21,950 bases of DNA from Methylococcaceae bacterium (GCA_021647145.1 JAKIVF010000056.1:1-21950), one strand, 5' to 3'. Numbered from the stretch's first letter, positions 7,243 to 15,327 are shown. Notes: generated by a model from the sequence alone, not told the origin. Made by a program: numbers and translations.

Positions 7243-7859
7243 CTTAATTCTTTAATAAAGACAGCAAGATGTAGGCGGCTTGGAATGTTTAATTTTTTAA
7301 AAATTGATGTTAAATGCGCTTTAACAGTTCTTTCGGAAATATATAAAGAGGATGCGATTGTTTTATTGTTTTTACCTGCTTGTATCATTTTAGCAACATC
7401 CATCTCTCTACTGGATAAAGATTCGAAAAGTTTTGATGAAGAAGAGTTTTTCTTGGCTTCAACCTCAGAAGTTTTTATCTTCATTAGTGAGCCAATAACT
7501 TTAGGAACAAGTAGGCGTTGAATCCAAATATCGCCTTTTAAAATTTGTTCAAGTGCTTGAATCATCAGTTTTGGGGATTCAGAAGCCTCACAATATCCCG
7601 CAGCGCCCTGAATTAAGGCATTGATTTGATTATTTTCGGGCCAGTTTGAGCCAACAATAAGAAAACGAGTGGATTTATAACTAAAATTTGACAATAAACT
7701 ATTATTACTATCAATTTTTTGTGAATCTATAATGACAGCATCAGCTGTAAATTCTGAATCAATATCGTCAAGTTTTGAAATTTGGTATATTGGAGATAGT
7801 GCACTCGACCAAGACTTAATTAATAGATTGTTTTCTGAAAAAATTAAAACTCGTTTCAA
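7239..7859 (-). CDS. LuxR-type response regulator with an atypical receiver domain
   Basis: A 206-residue regulator. The C-terminal LuxR/GerE helix-turn-helix is clear (about residues 148-206: LSSREMDVAKMIQAG, then TIASSLYISERTVKAHLTSI). The N-terminal half follows a receiver fold (RVLIFSEN, AVIIDSQ with Asp45 at the phospho-acceptor position, ALIQGAAGYC). The acidic pair that binds magnesium is replaced by EN and the conserved lysine region is not evident, so phosphorylation may not occur. I chose TTG at 7859 because AAAGGA lies seven bases upstream; the frame also stays open to TTG at 7943, adding 28 hydrophobic residues that do not fit the family. Its place between lapC and lapE suggests local control of adhesin export. 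Confidence 0.82.
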   Translation of the reverse strand: MKRVLIFSENNLLIKSWSSALSPIYQISKLDDIDSEFTADAVIIDSQKIDSNNSLLSNFSYKSTRFLIVGSNWPENNQINALIQGAAGYCEASESPKLMIQALEQILKGDIWIQRLLVPKVIGSLMKIKTSEVEAKKNSSSSKLFESLSSREMDVAKMIQAGKNNKTIASSLYISERTVKAHLTSIFKKLNIPSRLHLAVFIKELS

Positions 7860-7866
7860 AATAGCA

Positions 7867-7872
7867 TCCTTT
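7867..7872 (-). promoter_or_regulatory. Ribosome-binding site that sets the LuxR gene start
   Basis: The minus strand reads AAAGGA here, seven bases before the TTG at 7859. This is better spaced than anything upstream of the alternative TTG at 7943, so it decides the shorter protein. Confidence 0.55.
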
Positions 7873-7990
7873 GTGATGTGTTTTAACTGGTTGTTTTTTA
7901 TAGCAATCAGAAGAAAAATCTTTAGATAGCTAATAATTGTCAAGCTTTTAAATTTTCTTTAGTGTATTTTTCATACTATTCCAAATAAGC

Positions 7991-9346
7991 TTAACGCTCC
8001 CTTAATGCTCTCTCTCTAGCTTTTAAGATAGGCTTTAAAATATAGTCAAGAACTGTTTTTTTTCCAGTTAAAATATCAACATTTGTGGTCATTCCAGCAA
8101 TAATATTTAATTTTTCTCCATGTTTTTCTAAATAATTCTTGTTCGTTCTTAGTCTGATTAAAAAATAACTCTCTCCATCTTCATCATTAGTAATCGTATC
8201 GGCACTGATATGTTCAAGTTCAGCTTTTAAGCCTCCATAAATAGAAAAGTCATATGCAGTCAGCTTTACCATTGCTTTTTGCCCAGGATGTAAAAAAGCA
8301 ATGTCAGCGGGTCTAACTTCTGCTTCAACCAATAGCTGATCTTCAATCGGTACAATTTCTACTAAATCCATCCCTGGCTTGATCACACCACCAATGGTTG
8401 TGACTTTTACTCGTTTTATCGTGCCTTTAACGGGAGATAAAATGTTGGTACGTGTTACTTTATCCTCAAGAGCCATTACTGATTCTGAGGTTCTTTGTAA
8501 TTCAGCTCTTGCTTCGTTAAGTTTTTTTAGTGATTCGGTATGAAAACGAATTTCCAGTTCTGATAATTTGTTTTTTGCTTCGTTGATTGAGAATTGAACT
8601 CTGGGGATAGAGAGCTGCGCAGACGTTAATTCACCTTTTAAATCATTTGCGCTACGTTGCAAGCGCAATAATTCAACTCGTGACATAGCACCTTCGGCGA
8701 CAAGAGGTCTAGACATTTCCAGTTCTTTTTTAAGTAACTCATGGCTTCTAGATATTTGACGTGATTTAGATTTTAATTCAATCAGATCTTGTTTTTTTTG
8801 TCGAATCTGAGCATTAAAAATTTTTTGGTTAGCATCTAGTTCATTACGTTTAGAAACCAATAGCTCTTTAGCATTACGAGCGATTTTTGGGGCTTTTAAG
8901 GTAACTTCTTCGGGTATTTTAATGTCTTGTTTAGTGACCTCTGCTCTTAAACGGGCAACAGTTGCAAGTAACTCATAATGTCTGAATTTCGTTTCGTTAA
9001 AAGAAGAGGTAAATTGTACGGGGCTTAATTTAAGCAAAGCTTGCCCTTTTTCAACCAACTCACCTTCTTTAATCAAAATTTCAGAAAGAATTCCACCCTC
9101 TAAATTTTGCACAATTTGAATATAGCTTGATGGAATTATTTTACCAGCTCCTCGCGTTACTTCGTCTAAAGTTGCATAATTTGCCCAGAAAAGAGCGATA
9201 ACTACAAAACTAAATGTTAACCAGAGAATGATATGGCTTTGAATGGTCGTATCGTAAAGCTTAGTTGCATTAATGTCAGTTATAAATGCCTGGTCTTCTG
9301 TTTGCTGTTTATATTCTGTTTTTAATCCAAAAAATTTATTTAGCAT
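7991..9346 (-). CDS. lapC: LapC: HlyD-family periplasmic adaptor of the type I secretion system
   Basis: A 451-residue membrane-fusion protein bridging the LapB transporter and the LapE channel. It has a short cytoplasmic N-terminus, one transmembrane segment (about 38-56), a biotinyl-lipoyl-like half (VQNLEGGILSEILIKEG, about 79-95), a long coiled-coil hairpin (about 125-295, rich in Lys, Glu, Leu and Arg), and a C-terminal beta domain with GTIKRVKVTTIGGVIKPGM and the HlyD family ending near LTGKKTVLDYILKP. Its start lies two bases after the lapB stop, so the pair is translationally linked. Confidence 0.94.
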   Translation of the reverse strand: MLNKFFGLKTEYKQQTEDQAFITDINATKLYDTTIQSHIILWLTFSFVVIALFWANYATLDEVTRGAGKIIPSSYIQIVQNLEGGILSEILIKEGELVEKGQALLKLSPVQFTSSFNETKFRHYELLATVARLRAEVTKQDIKIPEEVTLKAPKIARNAKELLVSKRNELDANQKIFNAQIRQKKQDLIELKSKSRQISRSHELLKKELEMSRPLVAEGAMSRVELLRLQRSANDLKGELTSAQLSIPRVQFSINEAKNKLSELEIRFHTESLKKLNEARAELQRTSESVMALEDKVTRTNILSPVKGTIKRVKVTTIGGVIKPGMDLVEIVPIEDQLLVEAEVRPADIAFLHPGQKAMVKLTAYDFSIYGGLKAELEHISADTITNDEDGESYFLIRLRTNKNYLEKHGEKLNIIAGMTTNVDILTGKKTVLDYILKPILKARERALRER

Positions 9347-9348
9347 GA

Positions 9349-11517
9349 TTATTCCGAAACTTTTATTTTGCCTTGCCTTAAAGCATCAAGGACTTTTTCT
9401 TTTGGGCCATCTGCCACCATTTTAGAGCCATCCATAACAATAAGTCGGTCAACCAGTGATAATAAAGAGGCTCTGTGAGTCACCAAAATTAGGGTTTGTG
9501 ATTCTAAGTGTTTTAAAAAACGCTGTTTAAACCCGTCTTCTGTACTACTATCCATAGAGTTACTGGGTTCATCAAAAATATAAATAGGCGGGGACAGTAA
9601 TAAGGCTCTTGCAACAGCAATACTTTGTCTTTGCCCCCCTGATAATGCTGAGCCACGTTCACCTACCGGTAAATCAAATCCGGAAGGGTGCTTGTTAACA
9701 AAGTGCGTCACACCTGCAGTTTCTGCAGAGCGCAAGATAGATTGGTCATCAGCATAATTAGCACCTAAAGTAATATTATCTTTAACACTACCAAATACCA
9801 ATGATATATCTTGGGGTACATAGCCAATTTGACGGCGTAAATCAGAAGGGTCTATTTGTCTTATATCAGTTCCATCAATAAGGATTGAACCTTCTTGAGC
9901 TTGGTATAACCCAAGGATTAACTTTTCTATGGTACTTTTCCCCGAACCTATTCGACCAATAAAGCCGACTCGTTCTCCCACTCTAATTTTAAAAGAAACG
10001 TTATCTAATGCCTTTATTGGTTGGTTAGGGTAGCAAAAAGAAATGTTTTTAAATTCAATTGTCCCTTTAAGAGAAGGGCGATGTAAGAATTTTTTACCTA
10101 GTTCGCGCTCAACGGGTAACGACATCATACGAGTTAGTGACGATAAAGACGTTTTTGATTGGTGGTAACGAGTGAGTAGCATAGCTACTTGGGCTACAGG
10201 TGCTAATGCACGACCTGTTAAAATAGTGCAGGCAATGAGTCCGCCAGTAGATAAATCTCCATCAGCTATTTTATAAACACCAAAAATAACTACTGAAACT
10301 GATGCCATTTGTTGTAAAAAAGTTGTAAAGTTAACAGCAAGTGATGAAAAAAACCGAGCTTTTAAGCTAAGTCGAGAAATTTGTCCAACACTTTGTTCCC
10401 ATTGTTTTTGCATTTGCCCTTCTGCACAATTGCTTTTTATTGAATCTAGATTAGTCAGTGATTCAATTAAAGTGGCATTTTTTTGTGCAGAATGTTTGAA
10501 CAGCTCTTGAATTGTGTTCTTTAATGGTTTTTGTACAGCAATACCACCTAAAATAGCTAGAGGTAAAATAAATAGAGGGATAAGCGCTAAATTTCCACCT
10601 AGCATATAAATGACAAATATAAAAATAAATAGAAAAGGAAGATCTATTAATGTTGTCAAAGTGGCAGAAGTTAAGAATTCCCTGAATGATTCAAATTCAT
10701 GAAAGTCATTTGCAAAAGCACCGACAGAAGGGGGGCGAGATTCCATTTTAATCCCCAAGGTTTTTTCAAAAATAGTAGAGGATAAAATAATATCAGAGCG
10801 TTTTCCTGCAACGTCAATGAAATAACCTCTCAATGATTTCATTATAAAATCAAAAATATAAACTATAGCGACGCCAATCGCTAAGACCCAAAGTGTTTCA
10901 AGTGCTTGATTAGGAACAACACGATCATAAACGTTCTTAATAAATAAAGGAGATGCCAGAGCAAAGAGATTAATAAGAAGTGACGCGGCTAATACTTCGG
11001 AATAGATAGGCCATGATTTATAAATAACATCCCAAAACCAGTGCTTGGCTTTTGGAGCGGCAGAATTAGATGAGCGGTGGTCAAATTGATGTTTTTTTTG
11101 AATAAAAAAAGCTGCACCAGTATATTCATTATTTAAACTCTCAAAAGAAACTGATTTTTGACCACCATCGCTTTCTGGGATGACAATTTTATATTTGTCC
11201 TTTTTTTTTGAAACTAAAATACAAGTTTTATTATTTTTTAATAGTAAAACAGTTGGCAAGACAAGATTAGATATTTTATTGAGAGGTCGTTTAATAAGAG
11301 AGGTGGAAAACTCTGCTCGATCTGCTGCTCTAATGAATAATTCAGGTGTTAACTTATTATTAACCAGAGGTAACCCTGCTGTTAATGATTCAGACGAGTG
11401 CGGGGAATGCAAAAGCGTACATATTGCTAGAAGAGCTTGAAGCAAGGAATCGTCATTATCTGGAATGGCAGAAAAAATTTGATCGGATGGGAGTGAATTT
11501 GAATCTAGTTTAGTCAT
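9349..11517 (-). CDS. lapB: LapB: type I secretion ABC transporter (permease/ATPase)
   Basis: A 722-residue inner-membrane exporter that energises secretion of large adhesins. Residues 1-150 are a C39-like domain without the protease cysteine-glutamine arrangement, so it should bind substrate and not cut it. The six-helix ABC membrane domain covers about 165-460. The ATPase follows with Walker A GRIGSGKST (521-529), signature LSGGQ (625-629), Walker B IFDEP (Asp649, Glu650) and the H-loop in VTHRAS. The order C39-like, membrane, ATPase is that of LapB/RtxB-type exporters. It is the first gene of the minus-strand operon and is divergent from the putative substrate genes, with a 9-bp inverted repeat in front. 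Confidence 0.95.
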   Translation of the reverse strand: MTKLDSNSLPSDQIFSAIPDNDDSLLQALLAICTLLHSPHSSESLTAGLPLVNNKLTPELFIRAADRAEFSTSLIKRPLNKISNLVLPTVLLLKNNKTCILVSKKKDKYKIVIPESDGGQKSVSFESLNNEYTGAAFFIQKKHQFDHRSSNSAAPKAKHWFWDVIYKSWPIYSEVLAASLLINLFALASPLFIKNVYDRVVPNQALETLWVLAIGVAIVYIFDFIMKSLRGYFIDVAGKRSDIILSSTIFEKTLGIKMESRPPSVGAFANDFHEFESFREFLTSATLTTLIDLPFLFIFIFVIYMLGGNLALIPLFILPLAILGGIAVQKPLKNTIQELFKHSAQKNATLIESLTNLDSIKSNCAEGQMQKQWEQSVGQISRLSLKARFFSSLAVNFTTFLQQMASVSVVIFGVYKIADGDLSTGGLIACTILTGRALAPVAQVAMLLTRYHQSKTSLSSLTRMMSLPVERELGKKFLHRPSLKGTIEFKNISFCYPNQPIKALDNVSFKIRVGERVGFIGRIGSGKSTIEKLILGLYQAQEGSILIDGTDIRQIDPSDLRRQIGYVPQDISLVFGSVKDNITLGANYADDQSILRSAETAGVTHFVNKHPSGFDLPVGERGSALSGGQRQSIAVARALLLSPPIYIFDEPSNSMDSSTEDGFKQRFLKHLESQTLILVTHRASLLSLVDRLIVMDGSKMVADGPKEKVLDALRQGKIKVSE

Positions 11518-11531
11518 GTATAATCCTTTAT

Positions 11532-11583
11532 CGTATCAAAGGCATAGTTTTTATCGAGAGTTATAAAGGGAAAATTTGATACG
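11532..11583. promoter_or_regulatory. Perfect 9-bp inverted repeat upstream of lapB (candidate operator)
   Basis: CGTATCAAA (11532-11540) and TTTGATACG (11575-11583) are exact reverse complements, 43 bases start to start, about four helical turns. They begin 15 bases before the lapB start codon on the opposite strand. Two helically phased arms suit a looping or dimer-of-dimers regulator; the local LuxR-type protein is one candidate. This is inferred from symmetry and position only. Confidence 0.4.
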
Positions 11584-11775
11584 AACAGATTCATGGTCAA
11601 GTTGTAGTTAATCTCTGCTTATACTTCAAGTGGTTATAAACGGGAGAAGTTTTTAGATAAATATTTTAGCATGTTAGGGGTAGGTCTGTTTTATATTGAA
11701 AGAAAGGAAATTAAACAGTAAAACAAATTATTCAAATTTTATTAAAGGGTTGCAGAAAAGGGCTAATGAAAATAG

Positions 11776-11802
11776 TACCTTTGTACAGTTGGCAAAAAGG
11801 TA
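11776..11802. repeat. Short inverted repeat in the lapB/substrate gap
   Basis: TACCTTT (11776-11782) and AAAGGTA (11796-11802) pair perfectly around a 13-base loop, and flanking AATAG/CTATT can extend the match with a bulge. It lies about 105 bases before the small gene at 11911. It may be an operator or a 5' leader hairpin; no T-run follows, so it is not a terminator. Confidence 0.35.
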
Positions 11803-11910
11803 ATTCTATTTTAGAATGCTTATAGTTTTCAAATGTTAATGAAGCCTGAACTATGAATTTTTTGTGCATTGGCTTGAATAATTAAAGATAAAAATTGAGC
11901 AGGAATGATT

Positions 11911-12165
11911 ATGACAGTATTTAAAAAAGATAATATTCAGGAAGAAGTGCTTAATTTACATGATCTACTTGTAGATGAGAAAGCAGATGAACTTAGTAAA
12001 TATCTATCTCTATCAATAGAAAATTTAGGTGATGATACTAAGATTACAGTCACAACAGTAGAAGCTACCCCCATAATGTATTCAACTACTCTTAGTGGTG
12101 TATCAATTTCTAATCTACAAAGTTTAGTTGATGGAGATATGGATTCAATAAATTATCTGAATTAA
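11911..12165 (+). CDS. Small protein resembling a stand-alone type I secretion C-terminal domain
   Basis: An 84-residue acidic protein. The pattern EEVLNLHDLLVDEKADELSK, then YLSLSIENLGDDTKITVT, then TTLSGVSISNLQSLV follows the C-terminal target domain of large RTX adhesins (VC_A0849 type): LDLSDLL, a YL strand, a D-T-x-I-x-V strand and an L-x-GV motif near the end. It has no RTX repeats, signal peptide or adhesin body. The ATG at 11911 is preferred since AGGA (11901-11904) is six bases away; it directly abuts the alternative ATG at 11905. It lies 140 bases upstream of a retention-module protein that lacks such a C-terminus. It could be a relic, a separately made export tag or a decoy for LapB; the assignment is by pattern memory. 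Confidence 0.6.
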   Translation: MTVFKKDNIQEEVLNLHDLLVDEKADELSKYLSLSIENLGDDTKITVTTVEATPIMYSTTLSGVSISNLQSLVDGDMDSINYLN

Positions 12166-12231
12166 ATCATTCAAAATTAGTCAATTTGAACATAAATTAA
12201 TTAGTAAGTACATTTAAGTCAATATTAGTTT

Positions 12232-12243
12232 ATCATTAATGAT
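12232..12243. promoter_or_regulatory. 12-bp perfect palindrome upstream of the retention-module gene
   Basis: ATCATTAATGAT is fully symmetric and lies about 62 bases before the 12306 start, where an operator would be placed. It is AT-rich, so chance is possible. Confidence 0.25.
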
Positions 12244-12305
12244 TTATTTGGTACGTTTGGGATAAATGGTAACAATTAACTCCGTATAGGGAGAGTGGTG
12301 TTTTT

Positions 12306-13766
12306 ATGGCGATTATAGGTATCGTAAAATCAGTGACAGGGATTGTTAAGGCAATTGAAGGTGATTCGGAGCGAATCTTAGTAGCTGGTGACAAGGTTTC
12401 GCAGAATGAACAAATAGTCACAGGCTCTAGTGGAGCAGTTGTTATAGACTTTTTAGATGGAACTAGTCTAGATTTAGGGAGAAGCTCAAATGCCTTCTTA
12501 GACGATGATATTTTAGGTGCCGATAAAGAGACACAATTAGTTCAACAAACTGACAAAGATATTAGAGACGAAGTTGAGGCCATTCAACAAGCATTAGCTA
12601 AAGATAAAGATTTTGACCCGTCTCAATTAGACCCAACAGCCGCCGGAGACTCAAATGATGTCGCTGATGGTGGTTCAAATAGTCATATTCATACTGTCAA
12701 TATAGATTATCTCAATCCCGTTGGGGTAGTTGAAAGTGGTTTTGAAACTACGGGAATTGAGCGTAGTTTTTCAGATCCAATAGACGAGTTTATTTTAAGC
12801 CCAAGCGAGGGCGACACGGATACAGATACCGACACGGATACAGATACCGACACGGATACCGACACCGACACCGACACTGATACTGATACTGATGCCGACG
12901 GAGATGCAGATGATTTAAAAGTTGATGAATCTAATGGATTAAATACCACTGATTCAGGAACGCTTCATATAAATGGAGGGGCACCTCAAACTGTTGAATT
13001 ATCAGCTTCTGGCGCAACTTGGGACTCAGCAACTAATACGTTGACTGGTTTCGATAATGAAGGAAATAGTATCTATTCTATAGTTGTTGATAATCAAGGT
13101 GAATATACCTTTACTTTATTATCCGCACTGGACCATCCACTAGGAGAAGGAGAAAACAATACAATTGTTTTTGATATTGAAGCTACATTAACCAATAATT
13201 CAGGAGAGTCAGCACAAACATCATTTGATGTCACTGTTTTTGACGATGGCCCTGCTATTTTTGCACCTGATAATGCCCAGATAGGAAGCCAATTGTTTTC
13301 TTATGACCTTGGTCTGGATGGGTTAGGTGGAGTTGCTTTGGAGATCCCGACAGTAACAACTAGTGATGGAAACCCTGCTAATTTAGAATCACTGGGAAGA
13401 CCTTTGTCTTTTGAAGTTACGGATACTAATGATGATGGGCTACAAGAATTACATATTTTTGTAGATAATGGAGCCACTGGTTGGACACCTGATGAAACTG
13501 ATCCTGCTCAGCAAGATATTGATGTTCTTAGTATATTACCGTTTTCTTCATCGGGTGATACAGGAGCCTATACTTTACTATTAAATGATTTTATTGATTT
13601 ACCGGTTGAAGATGGTATACAACAAACTCTAGATCTGAGTTTTGGGATTTCAGCAACAGATGGTGATGGCGATGTAGTAACGGGTACTGTTCATGTATCA
13701 TTTAGTGGCCAAGGAACGATAGCTACTTTTGAACACACTGACTCCGAGGATTCAACTGATTTTTAG
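12306..13766 (+). CDS. LapA-like retention-module surface protein, short and without a recognisable secretion C-terminus
   Basis: A 486-residue acidic protein. Residues 1-100 are a LapA retention module (MAIIGIVKSVTGIVKAIEG, then VVIDFLDGTSLDLGRSSNAFLDDD), the part that stays in the outer-membrane channel. TAAG at 111-114 is the LapG cut site, predicted between Ala112 and Ala113. After a linker come 13 Asp-Thr pairs (170-195) and two Ig-like/T1SS-143-type regions (about 205-315, ending VFDDGPAIF; about 320-470, with ATDGDGDVVTGTVHVSF). True LapA proteins run to thousands of residues and end in RTX repeats plus a target domain. Here the chain stops at EHTDSEDSTDF. AGGGAG and GTGG lie 5-18 bases upstream of the ATG. 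It may be a truncated adhesin, or a short substrate with a non-standard export signal. Confidence 0.85.
   Translation: MAIIGIVKSVTGIVKAIEGDSERILVAGDKVSQNEQIVTGSSGAVVIDFLDGTSLDLGRSSNAFLDDDILGADKETQLVQQTDKDIRDEVEAIQQALAKDKDFDPSQLDPTAAGDSNDVADGGSNSHIHTVNIDYLNPVGVVESGFETTGIERSFSDPIDEFILSPSEGDTDTDTDTDTDTDTDTDTDTDTDTDTDADGDADDLKVDESNGLNTTDSGTLHINGGAPQTVELSASGATWDSATNTLTGFDNEGNSIYSIVVDNQGEYTFTLLSALDHPLGEGENNTIVFDIEATLTNNSGESAQTSFDVTVFDDGPAIFAPDNAQIGSQLFSYDLGLDGLGGVALEIPTVTTSDGNPANLESLGRPLSFEVTDTNDDGLQELHIFVDNGATGWTPDETDPAQQDIDVLSILPFSSSGDTGAYTLLLNDFIDLPVEDGIQQTLDLSFGISATDGDGDVVTGTVHVSFSGQGTIATFEHTDSEDSTDF
12813..12890 (+). repeat. In-frame Asp-Thr microsatellite (13 units)
   Basis: Thirteen six-base units encode alternating Asp and Thr (residues 170-195 of the retention-module protein), followed by degenerate DADGDAD codons. 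An 18-base higher-order unit occurs twice in tandem without change at 12813-12848, which points to recent slippage. Unit changes of six bases keep the frame, so length can vary without loss of the protein. The opposite strand reads as a Val-Ser repeat, which is a mirror artefact. Confidence 0.92.
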
Positions 13767-13828
13767 GTGAATAAGATTAAATACTTTTTTTATCCCTAAT
13801 CATAGATAAAAATAAAGTAAAACGAAGA

Positions 13829-13970
13829 GGGTGTGATTAAAAGTAAAGATTGAGTCGGTTAGGCTAACAGCTTCATCGCTAACCCAAGATCTTTAGCAAA
13901 AGTAATGTTAGGTTGCCAAAGAGACTGGAGTCTAACCAAATTATTAGGCACTTCATTTTTAATCACGCCC
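13829..13970. repeat. 142-bp inverted-repeat-bounded (MITE-like) element
   Basis: The ends GGGTGTGATTAAAA (13829-13842) and TTTTAATCACGCCC (13957-13970) are inverted repeats with one mismatch. Inside are further short dyads: GGTTAG/CTAACC near 13858-13882 and AGACT/AGTCT at 13922-13933. The left end, 16 bases, recurs exactly but inverted at 16054-16069. Size and structure suggest a non-autonomous element or a structured RNA. No target-site duplication was clear to me. Confidence 0.5.
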
Positions 13971-13982
13971 AAAAAAAATAAT

Positions 13983-14016
13983 AACCGCCTTTAGTAGAAC
14001 TAAAGACGGTTTTTTT
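13983..14016 (+). terminator. Rho-independent terminator
   Basis: A 13-bp stem with one mismatch (13983-13995 with 13999-14011, loop AGA) is followed by a T-run at 14011-14016. It probably ends transcription from the retention-module gene and insulates the downstream biosynthetic cluster. Confidence 0.85.
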
Positions 14017-14093
14017 GTTTATACAACAAAGCAAGTCATAATCTTAGAAAAATTAGTTGGATCACGGTTTCCAGTACAATCCATTTATTTCAC

Positions 14094-14154
14094 CGTGCTT
14101 CAAAAAAATGCCAGCCTAACCTAATGGGTGAGACTTATGTTTTTTCAAAGCACG
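14094..14154. repeat. Imperfect inverted repeat upstream of the aminotransferase
   Basis: CGTGCTT (14094-14100) and AAGCACG (14148-14154) pair exactly, and AAAAAA/TTTTTT runs just inside can extend the stem. It lies about 90 bases before the aminotransferase start and could be a leader hairpin or an operator. The closest GC-containing word inside is GCCTAACC. Confidence 0.35.
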
Positions 14155-14245
14155 ATGAAGCCAGGGGCTTGCACTATAAATCCGCGCCCAACTGATCTTA
14201 TCTAGGATAATTGTTAATTTTTTATCAAAACTGAAATTTTAATAG

Positions 14246-15325
14246 ATGCAATACTTACGCAATAAATATATTTTTACACCTGGGCCAGTAAGAATGTATG
14301 AAGAAACCCTACAGCTAGGTTCAGTCCAAGCCCCCTATTTTAGGAATGAGGAGTTTTCACAAGTTATTTTAGAATGTGAACAAAACTTGTTGCAATTACT
14401 GAATGCTCCAAAATCTAGCCGAGTTATTTTTTTAACAGCATCTGGCACAGCAGGGATGGAAGCAACTGTTCAAAATTTACTGAATAAAAATGACGAAACC
14501 ATTGTGATTAATGGAGGAGGGTTTGGTCAACGGTTTGTAGATTTATGCAAACTACATAAAATCAATCATTTAAACCATAAATTAATAGTTAACGATCTTT
14601 TTAATACAACTCAGCTGAACAATTATAGCAGCGCAACAACACTATTGATTAATGCTCATGAGACAAGTATCGGTCTTTTGTATAATATGAAGAGTGTTGG
14701 GGAATTTTGTAAAAATAATGGGATATTAAATATAGTTGATGGTATTAGTCTATTCATCACCGATGAACTTGATATGCAAAAACAAAATATTGATGCCTTG
14801 ATAATTAGTTCTCATAAAGGTTTAGCTTTGCCGCCTGGGTTGACAATGGTTGTGCTATCGCCAAATGCCATTCAAAAAATAACCCCTCCAAACTGCATGT
14901 ATTTTGATTTTAATCGCTACATAAATGATGGGAAAAGAGGCCAGACTCCTTTTACTCCAGCGGTGACTATCTTGTTACAACTTCAAGCAAGACTTAAGCA
15001 AATTAAAAAGGACGGCATATTGTTTCATATAGAAAAAGCCAAAAGTATTGCTGATTACTTTAGAACACAAATTTGTGTTTTACCCTTAAAAGCATACAGC
15101 CAGTCTATGCCTAATGCAATGACAACATTGACTCCAACAGACGGAAGATCCGCATATGATATTGTAAAAGATTTAGATCAAAAATATAATGTTGTAGTTG
15201 CACCAAATGGTGGTGATTTGAGAAATATTATTTTTAGAGTTTCACACATGGGTAATATGGATAAAGATTATATTAATGTATTAATTGATGCCTTATATCA
15301 ATATTTTGGAGTAGAGAGAAAGTAA
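14246..15325 (+). CDS. Class V PLP aminotransferase (2-aminoethylphosphonate transaminase-like)
   Basis: A 359-residue cytoplasmic fold-type I aminotransferase. FTPGPV (10-15) is the substrate-loop start of the PhnW/alanine-glyoxylate group, ASGTAGMEA is the phosphate-binding turn, Asp165 (NIVDGIS) contacts the PLP ring nitrogen and Lys191 (SSHKGL) is the Schiff-base lysine. The start must be this ATG since FTPGPV lies ten residues in; there is no clear ribosome-binding site. The next gene, a cytidylyltransferase-like protein, begins two bases after its stop. Aminotransferase plus PntC pairs make CMP-aminoethylphosphonate in phosphonate tailoring, which supports the substrate guess, but no PEP mutase or phosphonopyruvate decarboxylase is in view, so the substrate is not settled. 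Confidence 0.8.
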   Translation: MQYLRNKYIFTPGPVRMYEETLQLGSVQAPYFRNEEFSQVILECEQNLLQLLNAPKSSRVIFLTASGTAGMEATVQNLLNKNDETIVINGGGFGQRFVDLCKLHKINHLNHKLIVNDLFNTTQLNNYSSATTLLINAHETSIGLLYNMKSVGEFCKNNGILNIVDGISLFITDELDMQKQNIDALIISSHKGLALPPGLTMVVLSPNAIQKITPPNCMYFDFNRYINDGKRGQTPFTPAVTILLQLQARLKQIKKDGILFHIEKAKSIADYFRTQICVLPLKAYSQSMPNAMTTLTPTDGRSAYDIVKDLDQKYNVVVAPNGGDLRNIIFRVSHMGNMDKDYINVLIDALYQYFGVERK

Positions 15326-15327
15326 AA

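Larger units (their letters stand above)
11518..11904. other. Divergent control region between lapB and the substrate genes
   Basis: This AT-rich 387-bp gap has no convincing reading frame. It holds two inverted repeats, annotated separately, and must contain the lapB promoter and the promoter of the small gene at 11911. I could not settle a confident -35/-10 pair on either strand, and I saw no sigma-54 consensus. Confidence 0.6.
13767..14245. other. Repeat-rich intergenic region between the adhesin and biosynthetic loci
   Basis: This 479-bp stretch has no credible gene. In order it holds a 142-bp segment bounded by inverted repeats, a strong terminator, and an imperfect inverted repeat at 14094-14154. 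The last 90 bases before the aminotransferase start are AT-rich and lack a clear ribosome-binding site. I recognised no riboswitch. Confidence 0.6.

Noticed and set aside
7860..7943. N-terminal extension of the LuxR-type protein to TTG at 7943
   Set aside because: No ribosome-binding site there, and the added hydrophobic residues do not fit the family; AAAGGA is well placed for TTG at 7859.
12813..12890. Possible CRISPR-like array
   Set aside because: Six-base in-frame codon repeats without spacers; a protein microsatellite.
12707..12949. Minus-strand frame rich in Val-Ser repeats
   Set aside because: It is the mirror of the Asp-Thr repeat inside a well-supported plus-strand gene.
14020..14245. 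Riboswitch or tRNA upstream of the aminotransferase
   Set aside because: Only an imperfect hairpin is visible; no cloverleaf or known aptamer core.
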